Assembly: GCA_025526915.1 (NCBI GenBank)
Contig: JAHLKH010000035.1
Location: forward strand, 1 to 64,000
DNA length: 64,000 nucleotides
Direction of reading: 5' to 3'
Source of the DNA: Entophlyctis helioformis
Lineage: Eukaryota > Chytridiomycota > Chytridiomycetes > Chytridiales > Chytriomycetaceae
Shown here: in pieces, positions 34,667 to 44,783 of the stretch
Position numbering within the stretch: the first letter of the stretch is position 1
Layout of the letters: every line of letters starts with the position of its first letter
Notes under the pieces: model-generated
The model's database searches: none
The model's input: the letters and a program-made list of their open reading frames with translations, nothing else
What the model was told of the DNA's origin: nothing
Translations under genes and position numbers: made by a program

Positions 34667-35856
34667 TCATTGATGTGATGCCACCCAGTGTGCAGCTCGA
34701 CATGCACTGTGCAGCATCACTCTGCGTGTCATGAGCTGCATTGCAGCGAGCGTCTCTCCGAGTGTCGTCTTCTCAGTCAATGTCCCATTGCATCCAACAA
34801 TCGTCCTGATATGCATCTGCATTGTGACCCAGTGCAATGCAGTTGGTGTTGCCTGACTGGCCAGCTGGTCCATGGACAGGTTGGCTGTTGGCGCACTGCC
34901 TGCATCGCCCCTCTGCTCTGGATTGTCCTTGTCAACAAACACAGTGCATGCAAGACTTGGATCGTCAGGACCGTCGCCATCATCATCGTCGTTGTGGTTG
35001 TTGAATGGATCGAGAGTGCTTGGTCTGTCTGTCTGGCCACTCCATGTGCTGCTCAGTGGATCGCATCCAAGATGCCATCGCACCAAGTGCATTGTGGCCA
35101 GACACGCCTGCCAGCACTCGCGTCCTCCTCACCAATCTCGTCTGGATCAGTGTCTCCGAGTGTGCTGCTCATCGAGTGCGCTGCCACTGTCGAGTTTGGC
35201 ATCCAAGTCGGCATGCCAATCCAGCTATCCAGCAAGCAGTTCCTGCAGCCAACTCCAAGGATCGATCCATTGAGCACGTCTCAGTGGCTGCTCATCTGCT
35301 GCTGCTGCATCCCATGTCGCAGTCGGAAAGCACCAGGCAGCTCGGTCCTGCGATGCCAACGCTCTCGCTGTCCTCTTGAACAACACCCAGATCGCCCTGT
35401 TCACAGCCGCCTTGCCGTCGTCCCTTGCTGTTTGGAGCCATCAGACATGCACACAGTCAGTGCCAAGACCACGCAGACACGGCCGTCAGACTGCTGTGCC
35501 GTCGTCGTCAAGTGGAAATGGAGCATGCCTAGACAGACATCGAGTCAACGCACCCGCTTGCCTGTCTGCAGCCTGCCTTCTGTCCGCCCCGCCTTGTTGG
35601 GCACGCTTCTCAGACGGCCACGACCACGCTGCTCTGCTGGATAGCCTGCTGCATGGCCTGCTGCATGCCACCATGAGCAGTGAGCCTCGCCGTCTCCCCC
35701 TGAAAGGACTCGACCAGCAAGCGAGTGTTGTCCCATATCCGTGCTGTCGCCTGCGTTGCCGTCGTTGTCGTTTGGCTCGTTGTTGCTTGTGTGCAGTTGG
35801 GCGGCAAGTGCAGCAGCGTCTGGATCTGGCATGGCGCGTTGTTGCTGTGCTCGCAT
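34667..35856 (-). CDS. Unrecognised acidic coding region at the 5' end of the element
   Basis: Minus-strand segments have protein-like composition: AMPDPDAAALAAQLHTSNNE (start near 35,856), AIWVLFKRTARALASQDRAA and WIDPWSWLQELLAG at about 35,220-35,400, MSSTLGDTDPDEIGEEDASA at about 35,150, and DPFNNHNDDDDGDGPDDPSL at about 34,950. Joining them requires introns I could not place. They may be 5' exons of the nuclease gene or a separate small protein. No known domain is seen. Confidence 0.35.
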
Positions 35857-35946
35857 CGCGCAGTGTCTGCACCGTGCAAGGGCTCTCTAGATCGACCAAT
35901 CAGAGCGATTCCACCAGGATTGACCAATCAGGAATATTCCACCAGG

Positions 35947-35969
35947 GGTAATTGTATGAGAACCGGGCC
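35947..35969 (-). repeat. Right terminal inverted repeat
   Basis: Plus strand reads GGTAATTGTATGAG and ends CCGGGCC at 35,969, the inverted partner of 26,807-26,829. Two CCAAT boxes (GACCAATCAG, at about 35,894 and 35,921) lie just inside it. Confidence 0.75.
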
Positions 35970-35977
35970 GCAACGTT
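35970..35977. repeat. Right candidate target-site duplication, GCAACGTT
   Basis: Directly outside the right terminus and same orientation as GCAACCTT at 26,799-26,806. The CSL4 start codon begins four bases later. Confidence 0.65.
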
Positions 35978-35981
35978 GAAA

Positions 35982-37049
35982 ATGGCGTCGAGGGTGCTGC
36001 CAGGACAGCGGCTCGGAGCAGCCGGCGACTATGCAGGTGCGTGCATTGGCGGGCTGGCCGGCTGGATGCGGGCTGGCGGGATGCAGGCATCGTTGCAGAC
36101 GCTCTAGTAGGGCAGGCGATGGAGCAGGCAGGCTGACCGACGCACACCGACATGAACGGGGCGGCTGCCGATGGCTGTTTGTTGCTGCAACGACTCTGCT
36201 GCAACGACGACGACAACGACTCAGCTGGAAACGGAACATATGTCAGAGACGGCCACATCTACGCATCGGTTGTGGGCAACAGACAAGTAGACAAGACGGT
36301 GCCTGTGGCAGGAGCAGAAGCCACAGCAGCACCAGCAGCAGGAGGAGCAGGACCAGCAGGAGCGCCAGCACCAGCATTCACATTGTCTGTGGTTCGCGAC
36401 AAGCACGCAACAGCCGTGCCCGAGATTGGCAGCATCGTCATTGGAAAGGTCACTCGGGTCAATGCCCGCTTTGCGGCCGTCAGCATCATGGTGGTGTCGA
36501 CGACGCCCTGCACGGAGACGTTCCAGGGCATCATCCGTGTGCAGGACGTGCGTGCAACCGAGCGCGACAAGGTGCAGATCTACAGGTCGTTCCGTCCCGG
36601 CGACATTGTGCGGTGCGTCCGTCAGTCTCTTTTCATTGGCACAGGCTGTGCAGATGGATGTGCAGACAGATGTGCCGATGGATGTGCCGACTGGCCGGCT
36701 GACAATGTGTGCTGGGATCAACAGTGCGCAGGTCATCTCGCTTGGAGATGCACGATCGTATCACTTGTCAACAGCGCAGAACGAGCTTGGAGTTGTGTTT
36801 GCACAGAGCATGGCCGGTGGGTTCTGCGTGCTGCGTGTGCTGCAACTCGCAGGCTGCAGATGTGCGACTGACAAGCGAGCGGCAGGATACACAATGATTC
36901 CAATCTCATGGGAAGAGATGGTTTGCCCCAAGACCAAGGTGGGCATGATCGTCGCGCGGCTGTGTTGCCGGCCCTGCGATGCTGACCCCACGTTGCGTTC
37001 CTCGCAGGTGATTGAGTTTCGCAAGTGCGCCAAGCCGTCATCGCAATGA
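35982..37049 (+). CDS. CSL4: Exosome cap subunit CSL4/EXOSC1
   Basis: S1-domain cap protein of the RNA exosome. Exon 1 is [18 protein letters not shown], a typical Csl4 N-terminus, followed by a GTGCGT...CTCAG intron. Exon 2 has [17 protein letters not shown], then [20 protein letters not shown] and [28 protein letters not shown]. Exon 3 is [20 protein letters not shown], and later exons end [18 protein letters not shown] and [13 protein letters not shown]. All blocks align in order with EXOSC1. The 5' untranslated region is now formed by the terminus of the mobile element. Confidence 0.9.
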
Positions 37050-37414
37050 TGGTTGCGAACGTGCCTGCGATGGCTGGCTGAGCGTGCGTTTGAGCGTGCA
37101 ATGAAGAAGCGGCCCGCCAAACTCCGACTGTGTGACAGCAGGCTCCTCTGCCTGCCAAGATAACAGGGAGGAGCATGGCCAGCCAATGGCAGGCTGGCAC
37201 TGGCGCATGTGGCGGGAACGTGCGCAGCGCGTGTGGCAGCGCGTCGTGTTGAAGGCCACGATCGCCATATCCGCGGTCGCCAACGACAGCCTGCCTCAGC
37301 CAAGCATCTGGTCACGTGAGCATGAGATGGTGGTTTCGCCGAGGACAGCTCCGATGCGGACGGCGGGTCCTTGACCACCATCGCCGAAGCCCTTAAGAGT
37401 CGAGCCGGGCCAGC
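37050..37414. other. Intergenic gap between CSL4 and the PAQR gene
   Basis: No supported gene. It contains one E-box-like CACGTG at about 37,313 and a G/C-rich stretch before the next ATG. Confidence 0.5.
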
Positions 37415-39397
37415 ATGCCGTCCAAGTCCAGCCGCCTGCGCAAGCGCCAGAGCAAAGGCCAGCTGCGCCAGGACAGTCAAGGCCGCCTGCAGACCCAGAG
37501 CCACGCTCAGAGTGTGCAAGACTCGGAGCTCTCGCCAGCATCGGACGCGCGGAACAACCACAATCGCCGCAACTGGCAGGGCAGCTCACCGGCCGTCGCT
37601 GCTGCCGCTCGTGGGATTGCGGCCGCAGGCACAGCGTCCTTGCCGTCGTCGTCGTCGTCGTTGGCGTCGTCGTCTGCGTCTGGCCTTCGATCAAGGTCGT
37701 CGTCCGCTGCGTCGTCCACCTTTTCATTCCTCCCGCAGACGTCGGCCTCGTCGCCGGCCTCGACACCATCACTGCGGAATAAGTCGGCCGCACGAAACCG
37801 AATGCATCCCGTCGTCGAAACGCCCATCACCATCTCGACGGCAACGTCGTCCGACTCGAGCTCGGGCACGTTGCGCGACGACCTGCCTGGCACGATCCAT
37901 GCCGCCGACCTGATCAGCAAGAAAGTCGACGAGCACGTCGAGGCTGCCCGCCACCCGTGGTGGTCCAGGAAGCGGCTCGTGTACTACACTTTTGACGAGA
38001 GTCCGTCGTACTTGCAGGACAATGACTGCATTCACACCGGGTACGTGCCATGCCCGTTCATGGCTGCACACTGGCGACCTTGGCTGCACACTGGCGACCT
38101 TGGCTGCGCTCGCTCACCCGCACCGTCTGCCCTCGCATCTGCAGATACCGTGCGCACCAGACGTACACAGAGGCGTGGATCTCGCTCTTCCACTTCCACA
38201 ACGAGTCGGTAAGCGCTTGCCCATCTGTTCCCACATGCACGCATGGAAGCCGGCCCACTGAACCCCACGGCCGTAGTGCAACATCTGGTCGCATTTTCTG
38301 CCCTTTTTCATCTGCCTGGCGGGCATCGTCTTCCACTTCAGTGTTGGCGGTCTGCATCCAAACGCGTCCGTCGCCGACTATGCTGTCGTGGCCGTTTACC
38401 TGGGATGTGCTGCCTACACGCTCATCACATCGTCGCTCTTTCATCTGCACCTCGGTGTCTCTCGCGAGGCCTTTGTCCTCTTTGGATGTCTGGACTACTC
38501 TGGGTAAGCAGCCTCGGTTTGGCTGCTTGATCTCCCAGCATATGAATGCATGCCACCTGGCGTGTGCTGACTGGCTCGGTGGCTCGGTGGCTCGGTGGCT
38601 CGGTGGTTTGGTGGCTTGGCGCAGCATCTCGGCGTCCATCTGTGGCGGAGCGTGCTCCATCTCTTACTATGTCCTGTACTGCGACCCGAAAGCGCGTATC
38701 GGCTGGACCTCTGCGCTTCTGATTGTCAACCTCGTCGGCATCATCGGCCCTCTGTTCAAGTGCGTATGCACCCATCGATCGATCGATCCATCCATCCATG
38801 CATCGATCGCTCACTCATACCGTACCATGCCATACGAAACTGTACACTTTTACTGCCAGGTTCTGGAGCGGGCCGGCTTTCCGTACTGGCCGTGCCATGG
38901 TCTATTTAAGCAGCGGTGCGCTTAGCTGCTCGCCCATGATATACTTTATTGTCAACCACGGCGTGTCCCAGCTTCCCAGCACCAGCACCAGCTTTGCCAT
39001 GACGGGCGTGTATCTCATGATTGCGCTCTATGTCGTCGGCGCTGTCATTTACGCCAACCGCATTCCAGAATGGTGTGTGGATCGACGTGGCGTGTTTGTG
39101 GTGTCTTGCTCATCGACACCGACTGACTGGTTGCCTGCTTGCTTGCTTGCTTGCGCTGCATCGACAGCTACTTCCCGGGCAAGTTTGACTACATCCTCCA
39201 TAGCCATACAATCTGGCACATTTTTGTCGTCACTGCCATGTGGACCTTGTATGCTGGTAAGCGTGTGCAGGCCGTTGCGTGCTGTCTGCAACTCGCCCAT
39301 GGCACGGCCCTAACTCGCGCGATTGTACGTTGCAGCTGTCCTGGCGATGATGCACTGGCGACTCGACGCAGATCACACCTGCGAAGCATCCGCATAG
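37415..39397 (+). CDS. PAQR/hemolysin III family membrane protein (Izh/adiponectin-receptor type)
   Basis: Seven-span membrane protein; fungal Izh members affect zinc and sterol homeostasis. The ~190-residue N-terminus is Ser-rich and disordered. Conserved PAQR blocks follow across several introns: YYTFDESPSYLQDNDCIHTG and YTEAWISLFHFHNES, NIWSHFLPFFICLAGIV, LITSSLFHLHLGVS (the SxxxH motif), CLDYSGISASI (conserved Asp), and the final SHTIWHIFVVTAMW (HxxxH). These Ser, Asp and His residues form the metal site of the family. The stop is at 39,395-39,397 after AAVLAMMHWRLDAD. Confidence 0.85.
38044..38106. repeat. Tandem 20-bp repeat in a PAQR intron
   Basis: Copies of CTGCACACTGGCGACCTTGG follow each other in the intron after CIHTG. 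A second run, of GGCTCGGTGG units, lies at about 38,571-38,618 in a later intron. Confidence 0.8.
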
Positions 39398-39588
39398 CCC
39401 CTCGAAAGTCAATAATAGAAGCATTTGCATCCCATGGCCCGTTCTGCAGCCGTTTCAAGGCGATCGTGAACGCCAGTGTGAACGCGAGCGTGAGCAAGAG
39501 GTGCATTGATGTATTCGTGAAAATAAACGGCCGATGCACGGGGGGAGACGGATAAGTAGAGGAGCTGGCACGCGGGCGAGATAACAGA

Positions 39589-40956
39589 TTACTGCGTCTT
39601 CTTGGAGTTGTTGAGCTTGGCCTCGAGCTTGGCGCGGTCAGCGCGACGCTTGTCCTGGATAAAGAAGTTGCCGAAAAGAGCCAGCATGGTGATCATGTAA
39701 ACCATGAGCATGATGGCAAGCTGGGGCGGGTAGTTGGTGGCCTCGGGGTTGGTGGTCGGGATGTAGTAGTCGAACACGCCCTGCACAAAGAGGATGCAGA
39801 ACTGGGTCATCTGCATCGTGGTGATGTAGCGCTTGATCAGGGAGACGGACTTGAAGCCCATCGACGAGAGCAGGTAGTAGCCGTACATGACGACGTGGAT
39901 GAACGAGTTGAGGACAACGGGCAGCATGCTCTCACCGCCGGGAGCCCACATGAGGACGAGCCATCTGATCGTCGGCAGACAGGGGAACGCGGGCCACGTG
40001 ATGGGGAACGGGTCAGTCGCTATGCAGATCCGCCGACGCGGCCATTCTTTCGAACAAGAGCGGCCGAGACTTACTGGACAGCGAGGATGGAGCCGTGGTG
40101 GTACATGTGCAGGAACGAGATCTGGCGGTTGTTCTTCTTGAGCACCATGATGACCTGCATGGGATTGAGAGTGCGAGGATCAGCAGCCGTTCACACGGGT
40201 TGTCATATGGGAGGTCTCCAGACTCACAGTGTCGAGGAACTCGTAGACCTTGGAGATGTAGAACAGCCAGACGATCTTGGCCATCTGCAGGCGGGCGGAC
40301 CGACGGCACAAGGATATTGGCCGCCCAACAGAGGCCGACACGGACGACGGCCAAACAAGAAGGGCCGCAGGAAAGTGGAGAGTGGAGTGCGGCGATTAGT
40401 CAAACGCCGCACAGTGCACAGAATGAGATGGGCCATCCGATGCAAGGGATTCAGGAGTGGCACGGCCGCTGCACAGGGGCATGCATTACAAGCAACGTAC
40501 GGGGAAGCCGGCAGGGCTGTGGTCGACCGAGTTGCCGAACGAAAAGAGCGAGTATCCGGCCTGCTTGGCGTAGACGAGGGCCTTGAGCGACATGTACGCC
40601 GACAGCGCCGTGAGGAACACGTTGTGGAAGAAGGCGAACCAAGTGAGCTTGAACTTGGGCAGCGGCTTCATGACGGCGATGCCGATGAAGATGACGGTGA
40701 CGTAGGCGAGGATGGCGAACAGCACATGGACCGGGTTCATCAAGGACAGCGACTCGGTGTGCGGGCTGCGGCTGCGCACGTACCACGGCAGGAATGCAGG
40801 GACGTGCTTGTTGAGCAGCTCCGTCACCACAATCTCGGCCGGCTTGACGTGCGGCTCGAGCATGGTGCCGACGGCGCGGGACGCAGCGAGGAAGTGGTCC
40901 TCGACGTTGGGCAGCACCTCGAACACTTGGGCGAGCAGGGCAATGACAGCAGACAT
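39589..40956 (-). CDS. ELO family very-long-chain fatty acid elongase
   Basis: 3-ketoacyl-CoA synthase of the ER elongation cycle. It starts MSAVIALLAQVFEVLPNVED at 40,956. Seven hydrophobic spans are spread over four exons. The catalytic histidine box HMYHHGS follows VYEFLDTVIMVLKKNN, and MYGYYLLSSMG and QMTQFCILFVQG give the other ELO signatures. The C-terminus has a basic tail (KRRADRAKLEAKLNNSKKTQ) that may act as an ER retention signal. Introns lie at about 39,975-40,075, 40,155-40,227 and 40,285-40,498. Confidence 0.9.
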
Positions 40957-41093
40957 GGGTAGTGTTGTTGTTGACGAGTGAGGAAGGTCGGGGGCATGGC
41001 GTCGCGCCGCGTTTTAAAATGCTCAGGGCGGGCAAATTGTGGTCCCCGCACAGGCCGCTGAGCGAGTGTTTGATGTTGGTGTGGCGCATTCAA

Positions 41094-43484
41094 GGTAACT
41101 CCCGGGCCGTCAACGAAGGAGCGATGCCAAGGAAGGACGAATCTGGGCTTGTATTACAATGATCGTGCAGCTGTGACGTAGAGGCTGGGACATGGCACGG
41201 CAGCAGACGCATTCCATACGGTCTTTCTGAAAGCCGTCTGCTGCACTCGCAGGCGGCATCGGCACGCTCTGTAAAGCAACGCAACGCAAGTCGCTTGCTG
41301 TGATCATACTGCCGTCTGCGCCAGATGCAGAATGGCACGATGCGGCAAGCAGATCTGGCATCGCTTGACAAATGGCTGCCCAAGAGATGTCCAAGAGATG
41401 CCCGTTTGGACCCACCGGCACCAGCACCGCATCCACAGCAGCCAATGCAGCAGACACAGCTTGCGGCACCTGCACCTGTGCTGCACCTGTGCGGGACCTG
41501 TGCTGGACCCACAGCGTGACTGCCTCAAGCCCGGCTGTTGCTGCACTTGACGCGCCATCCGCAACAACAAACTCGCCTGTGCTGCCACACACACTGCCAC
41601 CTGCTGCCTTTGGAAGCCTTTGGAGCCTGTTCGAGTGAACCAGTCAGCTCGGCTAGACAGGCAGACAGGCAAGCAAGCAGCAATCCAGCTGTCCACATGC
41701 CAGTGTACCACTCGGCCTCTGCCTCTCTCGCCGGCATGGCCAGTTCCTGTCGTTCCTGTCGTTCTTGTCGTTCCTGGCGGCGAGTCAAGGCCAGCAGGTC
41801 AGCATCAGCAGACAACAGCAAGCAGGTGCATGGAGTGAGCCGCAGGCAGGTCGGTCCGCCAGTCAGCCAGTCAGCCTGCCTCGCTGCCCTGCGTCCCCAA
41901 GCTAAGCGACACTGTATGCCAAGTCGGCCGACTCGCCACATCCGATCTCGATCGTCCGTTGGCAGCTCGCTCGGACTGGACGCTTGTGGTGAGTGGCCAC
42001 CAGTAGCAGCGGCAGACTGCACGCCACAGGGAACCTGAACAGCTCACGGCATCGTCAACCACGCCAGCATCCGCATCGACATTGCTGTCAGTGGACCCAC
42101 GTGTGTTCAGCGTGGCGGCATCGGCAAGTCGGCGCGTCTGCCAGCCAGCCAGCCAGTCTGCATCGCACACTCCAAGCAAGAGCCAACGCAGCCTCGCCTT
42201 GTGCATCCATCCTTCGACCTTCAGTCCGCCGCGCGTAACGATGCAGCACTTGGCCAGTCTGGATCTTGCACGGACCAGCGCTGGCTGTGTATGCAGCCAA
42301 CCGCCAGCCATCAACCATCGGCAACCGCGAATGCTGCTAGGAACACGACACGTCGCGACACGACGAGTCATGCCAGCCAACTCCCACGCGCAGATCAGGC
42401 TCGGTCAGTCGTCAAGAGTATCACATGAAGCAGCGGCAATGGCAAGACTCACATGGCACCACGCACAGTCCAAGATGCAGTGCTGCCAGCCAGTCGCCGC
42501 GTATTGCGTGCACATACACGGTGTCCGCACGCTGCCATCGTGCCTGCTCGCGCATGCTCGTGCCTGGGGTGCATCGTGTCGTCAACCAGCCTGTCTTGGT
42601 AGCGTTCTGGTGCGTGGCTGCCACGGCGAGGGCAGCGGGCTTGCGTCTCGCCACCGCATGGATGCACACATCGACCGAAGCAGGCAGGCTGACGCAACTG
42701 CTGTGCTCTGATGCGCTCCACGCTGGATGGCATCGCTCGATGGCTGGCGTCGTGCGCATCGCAAGCAACAGCCGTGTGCTCGCCAGGCAACCGAGGCACC
42801 TGATAGGCTGTCTGCTTGTGCAAGTGACGCATGCGCACAGTCACCACCAACGCTTACCGTAGCCTGTCTGTCTCACGCCGTCCGCAGCCGTCTGACGCAG
42901 CGGTGCAGCAACTATTCGTGTCCTAGTAGTGCAGCCACGAGATGCAACCAAGTGCAGCCGCCTTGTCTCGAGCTGCACCTCGTTGTCTGCGCAACATGGC
43001 CTTGCACCACCAGCCTCGCTGCAGCACACTTGGACGGACGGCTGTTGGTGCAAGACCATGGTGACGCAGGGCGTGGGCGTGGGCGTGACTGCGTGTGTCT
43101 GCTTGCCACAACCGTGTTGGCATGCGCAGTCACGTCCACCTTCGCGAGCAGCGCCTATTGTCGGAATCACGCGCAAGAACACGCTCGGAACATCAGACCG
43201 GCATGCAGTCAAGGGGCAGAACGCGGGTTTCGGCGCTCGGATGTTTGGCGGCGGTCTCTTTGCCGCTGCTCGCTTTGGAGATGTTCGCCAAAACGGCAAG
43301 TCGCAAGATGACGCAAAACGGCATGCCACGTCATTCCATCCCGTGTCTTGCCGCGTTGCGCTGGCCAAGTCGCGTTCGAAGCCGTTATCTTCTGACAAGG
43401 AGGCATTGCTGTCTTGGCATCGCTCTTCTCAAGTCAGATCCAGCACCAGTACCAGCACCAACTTCAACGCCAACGCCAACGCCA
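41094..43484. other. 2.4-kb region without a recognisable gene
   Basis: Long open frames exist on both strands, but none shows a known domain and most are low-complexity. The most protein-like is on the minus strand at 41,110-41,592 (GEFVVADGASSAATAGLEAV ... DISWAAICQAMPDLL) with possible upstream exons at about 41,700-41,830 (QERQERQELAMPAREAEAEW) and 42,425-42,770. This could be an unknown minus-strand gene split by introns. The part next to 43,485 looks like a promoter. Confidence 0.3.
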
Positions 43485-44550
43485 ATGTTCTTTAGACGCA
43501 ACTACATCATCTCTCAAGGCGTGCCGGCCGCATCCAATGGCCAGAAGCGCTTCGTGTCGTTGGCTATCAGCCGCGACCAAGCCGCCTATGGCGATGCGGC
43601 CAGGTACAGTAAAAACTGTATGCCCGTGTTGAGCATCGCCCAGCACAAGGTAAGCAGAGGCATCGTCGTTATACATGCTGGCTCTGGTGCTTGCTGCTCT
43701 CTGGCTGATCGTCTCCTGCATGCCGACGACTTTCATAGGCGGCTCGCGCAGCTCACGCTGCATACGAGCAGAAGTCGGAGCCGGGGCGCCAGCTCCGCCA
43801 GCTGCTGCTGCTCAAGGCAGCTGGTGCTCATGACGCCATCCACCTTCCTGTAAGTCGTTGGCATCGCAGCTGGCTGTGGTGGATTGGCGGCTGGTCTCGG
43901 TGGCCTTTGCATGATGCCACGACTGGTATTGGCTGGCTGTGCGTCTATCTTTGCAAGGCGTTTCCGTCATGATCGTGGCAAGCTTGATCAGCTTGGGCCA
44001 TTCCTTGCCACAATTGCAATGGCAATTCTCACACACGCGCGCGCTGACTCTGACACTGGATTGTATTGCCTCACCCTGCGCTCCACAGACCTGCCCTGAC
44101 GCGCCGATGGCAAGATATACCGTCATGCGTCGTGTGAGTGCCAGCTTTGCTTGCTGTGACTGCCCTTGCCATGCATCGCGATGGTCTGGCCATGCCGGCT
44201 GACATTTCCTTCAGCCGCTCACCACTCCGCCCGCCCTTGTCGCATCGCGGCCATCGGCAGTGGCGAGCCCACTCGCATCTGCCACCCGCAAACGTCGCGA
44301 CCGTGATGACGAGGACGACGAGGACGAGCTGCTTCGCAACAAGAAGCGCGCTAGGGTCGACGATCCTGACTTGCTTCCATCAGCGTCGACATCGTCATAT
44401 CGACGCGAGCGTGTGGCTGGCCCAACGCCAATCTCCTCGCCCATCTCTACTTTACGCAAGCTTCTGCACAAGGAGGAGAGAGGTCTGCCCGAGTTGCAAC
44501 CGAATGTTAGACGCGCCAGGATCTTGCTGGCCATCAGCCGGCGCAAGTAA
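43485..44550 (+). CDS. Unknown small basic, probably nuclear protein
   Basis: Exon 1 encodes MFFRRNYIISQGVPAASNGQ and AISRDQAAYGDAARYSKN. It is followed by GTAAGC...AG, an exon with AYEQKSEPGRQLRQLLLLKA, and a short exon with APMARYTVMRR. The final exon (about 44,215-44,550) contains RKRRDRDDEDDEDELLRNKK, a bipartite nuclear-signal-like stretch, and ends ARILLAISRRK. Intron ends are clean GT-AG. I do not recognise the family. Confidence 0.5.
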
Positions 44551-44783
44551 GGCATGGCAGCAGCCACTTGCCTGCCTGCTTCTTAATACAGATTGTTTCA
44601 TAATGAATGACAATCGCATACACAGGTTCATCATGCGACAATCCATCCTATCCAAGGAGCAGCATTGGTGGCTGGCCAGACAGCGACGACCGCCTCAAAC
44701 GGTCGTCTGCGAGACATGAATGCAAGAAAGAGCAAGGACTGGAGATGCATTGTATTGTTGGTGATGCTGTGTGATGGATCAAA

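Larger units (their letters stand above)
26807..35969 (-). mobile_element. 9.16-kb Fanzor/XPG-nuclease element with terminal inverted repeats
   Basis: Bounded by 23-bp inverted termini and an 8-bp imperfect target duplication. All coding potential is on the minus strand: an acidic 5' region, an XPG/FEN1-like nuclease, then a Fanzor, with about 15 short introns. No DDE transposase, recombinase or reverse transcriptase is visible. Its terminus is reproduced at 738 by the copy that begins the window, which supports the boundary on the kinesin side. Eight-base duplications occur with several DNA-transposon superfamilies, so it may be moved in trans by one of them. It lies between the start codons of CSL4 and kinesin-7. 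Confidence 0.75.

Noticed and set aside
26807..35969. Classifying the element as hAT, MULE or another named superfamily
   Set aside because: An 8-bp duplication fits several superfamilies and no transposase is recognisable.
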